From an uncultured Opitutia bacterium (GTDB lineage Bacteria; Verrucomicrobiota; Verrucomicrobiia; Opitutales; Opitutaceae), in contig CAIMFY010000074.1 of assembly GCA_903840415.1 (NCBI GenBank), positions 62,001 through 126,000 on the forward strand: 64,000 nt of DNA, given 5' to 3'. A model generated the notes under the pieces. The model was not told the origin of the DNA. It made no database searches and worked only from the letters and a program-made list of their open reading frames with translations. The translations under genes were made by a program, and so were the position numbers. Below are positions 18,388 through 27,008 of the stretch, piece by piece. Position 1 is the stretch's first letter, and each line of letters opens with the position of its first letter.

Positions 18388-19542
18388 ATGCGTTACAAAG
18401 TTCTTACCGTGGACGACTCCAAGACCGTCCGCATCATCGTGCGCAAGGCTTTCAAGCCTTATGACTGCGACATTATCGAGGCCGGCAACGGGGTCGAGGG
18501 CCTCGCGGTCGCCGCAAAAGAAACGCCTTCACTCATTCTTCTCGACGTGACGATGCCTGTAATGGACGGCGTCGAAATGCTGACCAAGCTTAAGTCGGAT
18601 CCGGCCCTGAAGGGCATCCCCGTGATCATGCTTACCGCCGAGGGCGGCCGCGAACACGTGCTCAAGATCGCAAAGATCGGAGTGCGCGACTACTTGGTGA
18701 AGCCCTTCAAGGAGGAAGTGCTTATTGAGAAATGCGGTCGCGTGCTCGACCTAAAACCAATCGCTGAGGCCCCGGCGAAGGCGCGCTCAATTTTCGATCC
18801 CGCCGATATTCTCATCGTCGAGGACAAGCCCGCCATCATCCAGCAAATCCAAGAGGGACTCCGTCATACACCTTGGAAAATCAAGGGCGTGGGCACCCAG
18901 GCAGAGGTGCTTGGGCACTGTGTGCACACTACTCCGGATTTAATCCTCGTCAGTCTCTCGCTGCCGGAAGAGGCGGCGTTTACCCTCTTCCGTCACATCC
19001 GCACCGGCATCAAGACGAAATACACGCCCGTCTTCGGGTTGGTCGTAAAAACGGAACTGGGGCAGCAACAGCAGGCGCAGACAGTAGGATTCTCCGCGAT
19101 CATTACCAAACCGATCGACATGGCTGAACTCGAAACTAAGATCGCGAAGGCGATGAACCTCGATACGTCGCTGCGTTACTACTCGATGGAGGGTGATGTG
19201 ATGGTCATGACGTTGCCGGAAAACTGTGCTCCTGCCGTGCTCGCCGAAGTTGGTGCCTACCTGAAGCCGAAATTCGCCGAGGCCGTGGACTCCGGATACA
19301 ACAAAGTCGTGCTCGATGTCCACCATGTCAAAGCCCTGCACATGGGCATCATCAAACTTCTTTTTCAGGCGATGCAGACCTGCCGCGAACTTGCGATCCA
19401 GTCGGCCCTCGTCGGGCACGCGCAAATCGTCTCCGAATGCAAGAGCTTCGAGGACACGCGCGGCTGGACGTTCCACGATTCGCTAGAGGACGCGAAAGCG
19501 AGCTTCGGCCGCTCGTCGCCGCAGCTCGCGGCGGTGAGCTGA
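18388..19542 (+). CDS. Response regulator with receiver, degenerate receiver and STAS-like domain
   Basis: A 384-residue protein. The first receiver (1-120) is intact: DD at 9-10, Asp53 in LLDVTMP, MLTAEGG and DYLVKPF. The second receiver-like domain (about 138-255) begins ILIVEDKP, but the expected Asp is Ser (LILVSLSLP), so it is probably not phosphorylated. The C-terminal region (about 265-372) has a STAS/anti-anti-sigma pattern (KVVLDVHHVKALHMGIIKLL, then FHDSLEDAKA); the usual DSSG phosphosite is replaced by LHMG. It likely signals by protein contact rather than DNA binding, since no HTH is present. It sits 21 bases after cheX and is followed by a terminator. Confidence 0.8.
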   Translation: MRYKVLTVDDSKTVRIIVRKAFKPYDCDIIEAGNGVEGLAVAAKETPSLILLDVTMPVMDGVEMLTKLKSDPALKGIPVIMLTAEGGREHVLKIAKIGVRDYLVKPFKEEVLIEKCGRVLDLKPIAEAPAKARSIFDPADILIVEDKPAIIQQIQEGLRHTPWKIKGVGTQAEVLGHCVHTTPDLILVSLSLPEEAAFTLFRHIRTGIKTKYTPVFGLVVKTELGQQQQAQTVGFSAIITKPIDMAELETKIAKAMNLDTSLRYYSMEGDVMVMTLPENCAPAVLAEVGAYLKPKFAEAVDSGYNKVVLDVHHVKALHMGIIKLLFQAMQTCRELAIQSALVGHAQIVSECKSFEDTRGWTFHDSLEDAKASFGRSSPQLAAVS

Positions 19543-19582
19543 ACCAGACTTGTTAGGGGGTGTGAAAGTTAGATTACGCCAG

Positions 19583-19627
19583 TGAGCGGGCGGTGCGCAA
19601 TGTGGGCGCACCGCTCGCCTTCTTTTT
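19583..19627 (+). terminator. Rho-independent terminator after the cheX operon
   Basis: gagcgggcggtgcgc pairs with gcgcaccgctcgc with one mismatch around a short loop and is followed by ttctttttgg. It lies about 40 bases after the stop at 19542. Confidence 0.75.
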
Positions 19628-19661
19628 GGAAGGTTGGTCCGCGCGGCCGTGCAGCGTCGGG

Positions 19662-20243
19662 CTAGAACCCGCGTTGCTGGAGCGCCAGGGTCAGCTCCTG
19701 CATAAAGGCCTGGGCATCGGCGGCCGAGGGGCGGTAGCCGGGCTGGCTGATTTTAGAAAATCCAGGACGTCCATATTGATCGACCACCCAAGTGCCCGTC
19801 ACGCCATCGCTGAACGTCACACTTCCACTCGCGATGGCGCCGGGAATAAGGGTGGCTTTGTCGACGCTGACAGTGAGTTTACTTTCGCCGCCCGCGGGCA
19901 GATCGTCAGCCAGTTCGGCGTCGGCTACTGAAACTTCTTCGTCCGGGGCTTCGCTTTTGGCGAGGCCGAGCTTTTCCTTGGCCTTGTCGAGAAACCCTTT
20001 TTTCTCCGCAGGCTTTTCGGCGGCGGTAGGTTTCGCGGGCGGTGCTTTGGAGACGTCCGACGCGTCGACTTTCGGCGCAGGATCTTTGAGCGAGAGATTA
20101 AGGTCGTCCACGAGGAAGCGGACGTCGCGGTAGGTGAGCGAGAGTTTGAACTGCTCGGCAAGTTTTTTCTGGACCGCGGAAAGATTATCACCGGCGGCGA
20201 CCCAACTGGCGACGGCGGTGGATTGCTCGGGAGTTAGCTGCAT
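19662..20243 (-). CDS. Hypothetical protein, acidic/Lys-rich linker
   Basis: A 193-residue protein with three parts: an N-terminal helical region (TPEQSTAVASWVAAGDNLSAVQKKL, given in part, reminiscent of a small HTH-like fold), a Pro/Lys/Ala-rich linker (about 55-95), and a C-terminal beta domain (KLTVSVDKATLIPGAIASGSVTFSDG, in part; then WVVDQYGRPGF) ending in a helix. No family is assigned and there is no signal peptide. It is downstream of dnaA on the same strand, 123 bases away. Confidence 0.7.
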   Translation of the reverse strand: MQLTPEQSTAVASWVAAGDNLSAVQKKLAEQFKLSLTYRDVRFLVDDLNLSLKDPAPKVDASDVSKAPPAKPTAAEKPAEKKGFLDKAKEKLGLAKSEAPDEEVSVADAELADDLPAGGESKLTVSVDKATLIPGAIASGSVTFSDGVTGTWVVDQYGRPGFSKISQPGYRPSAADAQAFMQELTLALQQRGF

Positions 20244-20366
20244 GGGAGGAAAGTTGAGGAATGAGTGTTGAGGATTGAGAGACTAAATCAAGCTGCGCGC
20301 AATGCACGCGACTCTAACTCTCGCCCACAAACACCCAATGCTCAACTGCGGCCCAATGGGCGCCGC

Positions 20367-21767
20367 TTACTTCGAGAGTTGGGTCTTCAGAAACTCGACC
20401 GAACTGCGCGTGGAGGCGTCCTGCTCGCACATGTTATCGACGGCCTTGCAGGCGTGGATGACTGTTCCGTGGTCACGACCGCCGAAGGCATCGCCGATTT
20501 CCTGCAGGGAATGCTTGGTGAGCGTGCGGGCAATATACATCGCGATTTGGCGCGGGATGGCAATGTTGTTGGGCCGGCGCTTGCTCGTCATGTCGCTGTG
20601 ACGGATCTGGAAGTGATCGGCCACGCGCTTCTGGATCGTCTCGATCGTGAGGATGTTCTGAGCCTGCTCCATCAGCACGTCGTGCAGGAGGCGTTCGGCG
20701 GTCGCGAGGTCAATGGGTTTGTTGGTGAGACCGGAATAACTGGCGACCTTGATCAGCGCGCCTTCAAGGCGGCGGATATTTTTTGTGATGTGCTGCGCAA
20801 TGAAATTCAGGACGTTTTCAGGCAGGTCGCACTTGAGCGTTGCGGCCTTGGCGCGAAGGATGGCTTGGCGCGTTTCGAGATCGGGCGCCTGAATGTCGGC
20901 GGGCAGGCCCCACTCGAAGCGGGAGACGAGGCGGGCCTCGAGTTTTTGAATTTCGGAGGCGCGCCGATCGCTGGAGAGAACGACCTGTTTGCCGGATTCG
21001 AAGAGGTCGTTGAAGGTGTGGAAGAACTCCTCCTGAATGCGTTCCTTGCCGGCGAGGAATTGGACGTCGTCGATCAGGAGGACGTCGACGTGACGGTAGC
21101 GCTGGCGGAACTTCGTCAGCGAATTTTCCTGCAAGGCTTGGATGAACTCGTTCGTGAATTTTTCCGTCGAGAGGTAAGCGACGCGAGCGTCGGGGTTGGC
21201 CCGAAGGATGGCGTGCCCAATGGCGTGCATCAGGTGAGTCTTCCCGAGGCCGGTCTCACCGTAAAGGAAGAGCGGGTTGTAAGCCTGCGCCGGCGCCTGT
21301 GTGACGGCAAGCGAGGCGGCGTGCGCCATCTGATTATTTGAGCCAACCACGAAGGTTTCAAAGGTGTTGCGCGGATTAAGCGAGCCGGTCGACGGGCCAC
21401 GCTCATCGTAGCGCGTGGTGCGCCGGGGTGCGGCGGTTGCGCGGCTCCGGCCCACTGCTCCAGCATCGGACGCGGCCCGTGCGGCCGCGGCCGCAGGGGA
21501 ACGACTGGAGGAATCAGCTTTGCGCAGTGTGACGTTGACCATGCGGCCCGCGGTCAGCCGCAGCCGCTGGGTGATCAAATCGAGATAGTTGTCGTGAATC
21601 CAAATCGCCGCGAAGTCATTGGGGACGCCAAGCGTCATCGAATCGCCGGTTGTCTCCAAGCACACCACGGGCTCGAACCACATCTGGAAAACGTCTTCCG
21701 GAAAGAGCGACTTAAAGTCGCACTTGACGGTTTCCCAGAGGCTGGGAGTGAGGGACAAAGAGGGCAT
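20367..21767 (-). CDS. dnaA: Chromosomal replication initiator DnaA
   Basis: DnaA binds DnaA boxes at oriC, opens the duplex and loads DnaB. The 466-residue product has domain I (LWETVKCDFKSLFPEDVFQMWF, in part), a Ser/Ala/Arg-rich domain II (about 95-140), an AAA+ domain with Walker A GETGLGKTH and Walker B LLIDDVQFL, and domain IV with the signature GGRDHGTVIHACKAV. The ATG at 21767 is chosen because domain I starts there. An ATG at 21839 would add 24 unlike residues and put an exact DnaA box inside the coding region. dnaN, recF and gyrB are not adjacent. A DnaA box (21790-21798) just upstream suggests autoregulation. Confidence 0.95.
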   Translation of the reverse strand: MPSLSLTPSLWETVKCDFKSLFPEDVFQMWFEPVVCLETTGDSMTLGVPNDFAAIWIHDNYLDLITQRLRLTAGRMVNVTLRKADSSSRSPAAAAARAASDAGAVGRSRATAAPRRTTRYDERGPSTGSLNPRNTFETFVVGSNNQMAHAASLAVTQAPAQAYNPLFLYGETGLGKTHLMHAIGHAILRANPDARVAYLSTEKFTNEFIQALQENSLTKFRQRYRHVDVLLIDDVQFLAGKERIQEEFFHTFNDLFESGKQVVLSSDRRASEIQKLEARLVSRFEWGLPADIQAPDLETRQAILRAKAATLKCDLPENVLNFIAQHITKNIRRLEGALIKVASYSGLTNKPIDLATAERLLHDVLMEQAQNILTIETIQKRVADHFQIRHSDMTSKRRPNNIAIPRQIAMYIARTLTKHSLQEIGDAFGGRDHGTVIHACKAVDNMCEQDASTRSSVEFLKTQLSK

Positions 21768-21789
21768 GGAGGCGGGCGATTGGGCAGCT

Positions 21790-21798
21790 TTATTCACA
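21790..21798 (+). promoter_or_regulatory. DnaA box
   Basis: ttattcaca, an exact match to TTATNCACA, 23 bases upstream of the dnaA start. Confidence 0.7.
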
Positions 21799-22073
21799 CT
21801 GCACCGAGACGGGACTTTCGCCATGCCGATCTGCAACACATCCGAATCTCCTCGCCGTGCAAAAATTCATGTCCAGCCATCACTGAAATAAGACGCCAAT
21901 TGATGAAATCATAAACTGTTGATGGCCAGTTAATACCGGTGCACTTGGGTGCGAGATATACTGGATGGGGTTCAAACGACATGGGAAAGAACGAAAGGGC
22001 AGAACGAGACAACTGAACGAGGGCGCAGTAACTGTGAACCAAAAAATCATTTCAAGAGCAACTTTCCGACATC

Positions 22074-22082
22074 TTATTCACA
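22074..22082 (+). promoter_or_regulatory. DnaA box
   Basis: ttattcaca, an exact match to TTATNCACA in the dnaA-ispG intergenic region. Confidence 0.7.
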
Positions 22083-22132
22083 GGCGGGCTGGGCATAACT
22101 TTTCTGCTTTTTTCGTTGCCTCGCGGTGGCGG

Positions 22133-22181
22133 ACTTAGGTCGAAAAATCAGGACGCGGTGCGCGCGTAATCCGACCTAAGT
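22133..22181. repeat. Long-spaced 10-bp inverted repeat in the oriC candidate
   Basis: acttaggtcg (22133-22142) and its exact complement cgacctaagt (22172-22181) flank 29 bases that include gcggtgcgcgcg. It may be a protein-binding site pair or an RNA stem. Confidence 0.5.
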
Positions 22182-22242
22182 TACATGACCGTGAAAGTGG
22201 CTTCACAAGCCACGCGTGCGGTTACAATCGTGTGACGATCAG

Positions 22243-22274
22243 AAAAGCCCGCCTGCGTTCATGAATACGCGGGC
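22243..22274 (-). terminator. Terminator after ispG
   Basis: On the minus strand GCCCGC...GCGGGC forms a stem, with partial pairing inside, followed by TTTTCT, just after the ispG stop at 22280. It would end the uppS-to-ispG operon. Confidence 0.6.
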
Positions 22275-22279
22275 GCGCA

Positions 22280-24307
22280 TCACGGATGCGCCGGTGTCGG
22301 CTCGACCCATTTTCCGTGCTCCTTAATCAGGGCAATTAGCCGCGCGTCTGCTTCCGCTTGCGGGAGGTTGTATTGGACGCAATTTTTTCCGACGTAGAGA
22401 TTGATCTTCCCCGGAGCCCCGCCGACGTAGCCGAAGTCGGCGTCGGCCATCTCGCCCGGGCCATTCACGATGCAGCCCATGATGGCGAGTTTCACGCCCT
22501 TGAGGTGCCCAGTCTGGGCGCGGATACGCTGCGTGGTCGTCTGGAGATCGAAGAGGGTCCGGCCGCAGCTGGGACACGCGACAAACTCGGTCTTGGAGAT
22601 GCGGGCGCCGGTGCCTTGGAGGACGTTGTAGGCGAGCTTCGTCGCGCGCACCGGATCTGCCTCGGTTTCGAGGCTCACCAAATCACCCAGGCCATCGCAC
22701 AGCAGCGCGCCGGTGAGGAACGAGGCTTCGAGGAGTTTGGAGAGAAAAGAATTTTCGCCGCGCACAGCGGTGGCGGCCGTGTTGCGGATCCAAAGCGGCG
22801 CGCGCGAGCCGGCGCGATCCAGTGCCGCGCTGAGATCGCGATAGGCGCCGACGCTGTGGGTGGAGGGCGCGTGGACTGTGTCGAGCGTGATGATGAGGTG
22901 TTGGTCGCCGACAGTTTTAAGTGTTTCGCGGAGTGCGGTCACTGAGGCGGCGGTGAGTGCGCACACGAGGATGTGGCGGTGGCGCGCAACCAGTTCGCCG
23001 AACGCCACGAGTTGCTCCGCCTCGTGCGCCGCGAATGGCCGCACGAGAACCAACCGGCCGCGACTCATCGCGAGCAACGGTTCCAAAATGTCCGGCGTGA
23101 GCGTGGTCGAAAGCTCCAGAGCCAGAAACTCGACTGGCAACGGCGTGCTCGCCGCCGCTTCGCACAACGCCGCCAGATCGCCGGGCGTCGCCACGGGGAC
23201 GAGCAGGCCCTCGGCAGGCGTGTCGGCGAGCGTGCGGGCAGCGAGTTGGTGTGCCGCGTCAGCGAGTTTTACGATCGACTCGACCCGCACAATCACGCGG
23301 GGCGGCAGCTCCGGCCCGACGGAACAGTGCTCACTCAGAGCGACCGTTGTCGTCTCGCGTTTGACGAAATGGTAGGGATCGATGCCGTCGGTCTCCGGAT
23401 TTTCGGTATATTTTTCCGCGCCCCAAAGAGACATCGCCTTGTCCGCGATTGCACGGGCGACGGGGATTTCGTAAACGCTGTCCTCCGTCAGCGAAACGCG
23501 AATCGTGTCACCCAGGCCGTCGAGGAGGAGCGAGCCGATGCCGATGGCGCTCTTGATGCGGCCGTCCTCGCCGTCGCCTGCTTCCGTGACGCCGAGATGC
23601 AGAGGATAGTGCATGTCCTCCTGCGTCATTCGCGCCACGAGCAGCCGATAAGCCTGAATCATCACCTTGGGATTCGAGGCCTTCATCGAGAGAATGATTT
23701 GATCGTAGCGGTGATCGCGGGCGATGCGGAGAAATTCCAACGCACTCTCCACCATGCCGAGCGGCGTGTCGCCGTAGCGGTTCATAAGCCGATCGCTGAG
23801 TGAACCGTGGTTCGTGCCGATGCGCATCGCCCGACCTAGTTCCTTGCACCGCCGGACGAGTGGGGAAAACGTCTCGTGCAACCGCTGCAATTCCTCGTCG
23901 TAGGCGGCGTCAGAATATTCGCGGACGACAAATCTTTTCTTGTCGGCGTAGTTGCCCGGATTCACGCGAATTTTTTCCACGTGTTCGACGGCTTCCATCG
24001 CGGCGCTGGGCAGGAAGTGGATGTCGGCCACCAGCGGCACGTGCGCAAAACCCGCCGAGGAAAACTGCGCGCGAATTTCCTTCAGGCAATAAGCCGCGGC
24101 GACATTGGGCGCGGTGATGCGGACGATTTCGCAGCCGACCTCGGCGAGCGCGATCGATTGCGCGACGGTGGCGGCTACGTCCTGCGTGTCGCTCGTCGTC
24201 ATCGACTGGATCCGAATGGGATGAGTGCCGCCGACGCCCACCCCGCCGACCTTCACCTCGAGAGTGGGACGGCGGACGGTGCGAAATCGGGAGGCGCAAT
24301 ACGACAT
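22280..24307 (-). CDS. ispG: 4-hydroxy-3-methylbut-2-en-1-yl diphosphate synthase (long form)
   Basis: The IspG/GcpE [4Fe-4S] enzyme of the MEP isoprenoid pathway converts MEcPP to HMBPP. At 675 residues it is the long form, as in plants, chlamydiae and Bacteroidetes. The N-terminal TIM barrel (about 10-285) opens with VGGTHPIRIQSMTTSDT. A large insertion domain spans about 300-560. The C-terminal cluster domain has CPSCG (Cys578, Cys581) and MGCIVNGPGE (Cys612). It is the last gene of the minus-strand run uppS-cdsA-dxr-rseP-ispG, 41 bases after rseP, so two MEP-pathway genes share this operon with undecaprenyl-PP synthase. Confidence 0.95.
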   Translation of the reverse strand: MSYCASRFRTVRRPTLEVKVGGVGVGGTHPIRIQSMTTSDTQDVAATVAQSIALAEVGCEIVRITAPNVAAAYCLKEIRAQFSSAGFAHVPLVADIHFLPSAAMEAVEHVEKIRVNPGNYADKKRFVVREYSDAAYDEELQRLHETFSPLVRRCKELGRAMRIGTNHGSLSDRLMNRYGDTPLGMVESALEFLRIARDHRYDQIILSMKASNPKVMIQAYRLLVARMTQEDMHYPLHLGVTEAGDGEDGRIKSAIGIGSLLLDGLGDTIRVSLTEDSVYEIPVARAIADKAMSLWGAEKYTENPETDGIDPYHFVKRETTTVALSEHCSVGPELPPRVIVRVESIVKLADAAHQLAARTLADTPAEGLLVPVATPGDLAALCEAAASTPLPVEFLALELSTTLTPDILEPLLAMSRGRLVLVRPFAAHEAEQLVAFGELVARHRHILVCALTAASVTALRETLKTVGDQHLIITLDTVHAPSTHSVGAYRDLSAALDRAGSRAPLWIRNTAATAVRGENSFLSKLLEASFLTGALLCDGLGDLVSLETEADPVRATKLAYNVLQGTGARISKTEFVACPSCGRTLFDLQTTTQRIRAQTGHLKGVKLAIMGCIVNGPGEMADADFGYVGGAPGKINLYVGKNCVQYNLPQAEADARLIALIKEHGKWVEPTPAHP

Positions 24308-24348
24308 GGCAGCATCCAGCGTGTCGCGGTTGCCCGCGACCGCAAAAA

Positions 24349-25806
24349 TTATTTGACCGGTGCCGGCTGCGGCTGCGCCGGAGCCGTGGCCTCGACGCGG
24401 TCGGCTTTCAGATCGCGCCGCCAGCGCTGCACGTCAAAAAAGCTCACGTAAACGATGAGCGAGAGAATCAGCACGAAGAAAGCGCTCTGCGTCGCGATGA
24501 TGAAGTTGGCCGGGAGTTCGCGGCGGCGGAGGCGCCCGATCGTTGCGAACAGCACCTGGCCGCCGTCGAGCACTGGCACGGGCAGCAGGTTGAAAATGGC
24601 GAGGTTGACGTTGACGAGGATTACGAACCACAGCGCCCGGCGGAAGTCCCACTGCGCCTGTTGATGCAGCGCGCGGGCGATGCCGATCGGGCCACTGAGT
24701 TTCGATGGGCCGATGTCGGAGGACGGGCTGAGGAGCGCGCCAAGCGTGCGGAAGGTAGAGACGACGTCGTCGGAGATTTGCGCCCAAGGCGCAGGATGGA
24801 GGACGATGATGACGTCACGGTAGCGGAGGCCGATGCGGGCGACGGGTTTGCCGCCAGATTCGTCCGGGTCGAGACGCGGCTGGATTTTGAGGGCGATTTT
24901 CTCGGCACCGCGTTGGAATAAGAACTCGGTCGGGCGGCCCGGATTTTTGGCGAGGTGTTCGCTGACAGCCGCACGTTGAAAGACCGGTATGCTGTCGAGC
25001 GCGAGGATGCGGTCGCCGGATTTCACGCCGGCGGCCTCGGCGGGCGAGCCGGGCAAGATTGATTCCGCGGTGAGCATGTTTTCGACCGGCTCAATGCCGG
25101 CGACGCGGATCTTGTCCTCGCTCATCAGTCGGGGAAAAAGGGTGACGTTGATTTTCTCACCGGCGCGCTCGATGACAAACTGCGACTGCGGGCGACCGTT
25201 GGCGGCACGGCCGTTACCGAGCATGACTCCGTTCCAGATGTCCTCGAAATTGTTCACCGCGTGGCCGTCGATCGACCGGACGTTGTCGCCTGCCTGCAGG
25301 CCGGCTTCAGCGGCGGGGTTGGTGACCGAGGTGCCGTCGGGGAGTTTGATGGTGGGCGAGATCGCGCCGATTTTGGTCGTGGCGAAGTCGGCGATCATGG
25401 GTTGGCCGACAAACCACACGACGCAGGCGAGCGTGAACGCGAAGAGGATGTTGAACGTGGCGCCGGCGACGAGGATGATGAGCTTGGAAACGTAGCCAAT
25501 CGGCGGGAGTTTCTTCACGTCGGCGGCACTCTCGCCTTCAATGGGGCCGAGGTCCGCGAGTTGCGGCAGCAGCACGTAGCCACCGAGCGGAATCCACGAG
25601 AGGCGGTATTCGACGCCATCCTTGCCGCGCCACGACCAGATTGCCGGGCCGAAGCCGATCGAGAAACGCTCGACGTGTGCGCCCCGGCGGCGGGCGGCGA
25701 GGAAATGACCAAGCTCATGGACGAAGATCGAGCCGCCGAAAAAGACGACGACGAGGACAAACGACCAAGTGTTGGAGAGGAGGACTTGAAGGGCGTCGGA
25801 GGACAC
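24349..25806 (-). CDS. rseP: RseP-type site-2 intramembrane metalloprotease
   Basis: A zinc protease that cleaves transmembrane anti-sigma factors or signal-peptide remnants within the membrane. The 485-residue protein has HELGH at 30-34 in the first membrane helix, two PDZ-like modules in the middle (EAGLQAGDNVRSIDG and EAAGVKSGDRILALD) and the second active-site motif NLLPVPVLDGG near 412, followed by membrane helices. The start is GTG at 25806. It is 14 bases from dxr in the usual uppS-cdsA-dxr-rseP order. Its target in this organism is unknown. Confidence 0.94.
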   Translation of the reverse strand: MSSDALQVLLSNTWSFVLVVVFFGGSIFVHELGHFLAARRRGAHVERFSIGFGPAIWSWRGKDGVEYRLSWIPLGGYVLLPQLADLGPIEGESAADVKKLPPIGYVSKLIILVAGATFNILFAFTLACVVWFVGQPMIADFATTKIGAISPTIKLPDGTSVTNPAAEAGLQAGDNVRSIDGHAVNNFEDIWNGVMLGNGRAANGRPQSQFVIERAGEKINVTLFPRLMSEDKIRVAGIEPVENMLTAESILPGSPAEAAGVKSGDRILALDSIPVFQRAAVSEHLAKNPGRPTEFLFQRGAEKIALKIQPRLDPDESGGKPVARIGLRYRDVIIVLHPAPWAQISDDVVSTFRTLGALLSPSSDIGPSKLSGPIGIARALHQQAQWDFRRALWFVILVNVNLAIFNLLPVPVLDGGQVLFATIGRLRRRELPANFIIATQSAFFVLILSLIVYVSFFDVQRWRRDLKADRVEATAPAQPQPAPVK

Positions 25807-25820
25807 GGTGGAGCGCGAGA

Positions 25821-27002
25821 CTACGATTGAAAATGGGCAAGCATAGCGGTGGCAGCGCGACGGGCGTCGGCATCCACGGCTAAGACTGCAGCAAGGCCGG
25901 TGGGTTCGAAATTAGGGATGGTGCCGAGAGTGTGCTCGACGACCCGCGGGATCGCAAGGAAGGGAATTTGCGCGTTTAGGAAAGCCGCGACGGCGACCTC
26001 GTTAGCGGCATTAAATACGGCGGGCGCGATGCCGGCAGACGTCATCGTCTGTCGCGCCAGCCGGAGCATCGGGAAGCGTGCTTCGTCGACCGGCCGAAAT
26101 TCGAGGCCGATCGCTTTCGTGAAATCGAGCGTGGTCTCGACGCCCGGTGCGCGGGCCGGGTAGAGCAGGGCGTGCTGGATCGGAAACGTCATCGACGGCG
26201 GCGAGAGCTGCGCGAGCATCGTGCCGTCCGTGAATTCGACGAGGCAATGCACGATGCTCTGAGGATGTAGCACCGCGGTGCATTGCTCGGGGCGCAGGCC
26301 GAAGAGCCACTGCGCCTCGATGAGTTCGAGGCCCTTGTTCGCAAGCGTCGCAGAATCGACGGTGATTTTCGGGCCCATCGCCCAGTTTGGGTGTTTGAGC
26401 GCGTCGGCCGGCGTGGCGTGTGCGAGCTGGTCGGGAGTCCAGTCGCGAAACGCCCCACCACTCGCCGTGAGCACGATGCGGCGCACACCGGCATGCGGGT
26501 GGCCTTCGAGGCATTGGAAGACGGCGTTGTGCTCACTGTCGACGGGGAGAAGCTTCACGCCGTGCTGCTTCGCCGCGGCCATCACGAACTTGCCCGCGAG
26601 AACGAGGATTTCCTTCGAGGCGAGCGCGAGATCCTTGCGGGCTGCGAGGGCGGCGAGGGCGGGTTCGAGCCCGGTGGTGCCGACGACGGCGACCAGCACG
26701 ATGTCGGCTTCGGGTAACTGTGCGAGTTCGACGAGGCCGGCGAGGCCGCCGACGAGGCGCGTGTTTTTTGGGAACGCCGCGGAATTCTTCCGTGCGTCAG
26801 CGAAGGCTGCATCCTCGAACACGCCGATGTGCCGCACGCCGAAGCGGTGCGCGATGGCGGCGAGTTTTTCCCAATTCGCCCGCGCGGCGATGCCGACAAG
26901 TTCGAGCTTGTCGCGGTGCGCGGCGATGACGCGGAGGGCGTTTTCGCCGATGGAGCCGGTCGCGCCGAGGAGGACGACGCGTTTTTTCGTGGGCGCGGTC
27001 AT
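25821..27002 (-). CDS. dxr: 1-deoxy-D-xylulose 5-phosphate reductoisomerase
   Basis: Converts DXP to MEP with NADPH and a divalent metal, the committed step of the MEP pathway. The 393-residue product is of family length. It has the NADPH loop LLGATGSIGENAL at 11-23, the metal/substrate segment LLPVDSEHNAVFQCL, LTASGGAFRDW, the MGPKITVDSATLANKGLE segment and EAQWLFGL. It is 6 bases downstream of cdsA and 14 bases upstream of rseP. The ATG at 27002 begins with the Rossmann fold. Confidence 0.96.
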   Translation of the reverse strand: MTAPTKKRVVLLGATGSIGENALRVIAAHRDKLELVGIAARANWEKLAAIAHRFGVRHIGVFEDAAFADARKNSAAFPKNTRLVGGLAGLVELAQLPEADIVLVAVVGTTGLEPALAALAARKDLALASKEILVLAGKFVMAAAKQHGVKLLPVDSEHNAVFQCLEGHPHAGVRRIVLTASGGAFRDWTPDQLAHATPADALKHPNWAMGPKITVDSATLANKGLELIEAQWLFGLRPEQCTAVLHPQSIVHCLVEFTDGTMLAQLSPPSMTFPIQHALLYPARAPGVETTLDFTKAIGLEFRPVDEARFPMLRLARQTMTSAGIAPAVFNAANEVAVAAFLNAQIPFLAIPRVVEHTLGTIPNFEPTGLAAVLAVDADARRAATAMLAHFQS

Positions 27003-27008
27003 AGCGCG

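Larger units (their letters stand above)
21768..22242. other. Candidate replication origin (oriC) between dnaA and ispG
   Basis: This long non-coding stretch beside dnaA holds two exact DnaA boxes, ttattcaca at 21790-21798 and 22074-22082, plus a 7-of-9 box on the other strand (tgtgaacca, about 22033). Between them is a comparatively AT-rich block (about 21880-21945, with tgaaataag and aaatcataaactgttgatg). At the far end are a 10-bp inverted repeat (22133-22142 with 22172-22181) and a 7-bp hairpin (22197-22213). Position, boxes and AT-rich DNA fit an origin; replication was not tested. Confidence 0.5.

Noticed and set aside
20265-21341. 358-codon plus-strand ORF
   Set aside because: Antisense to dnaA, which is certain.
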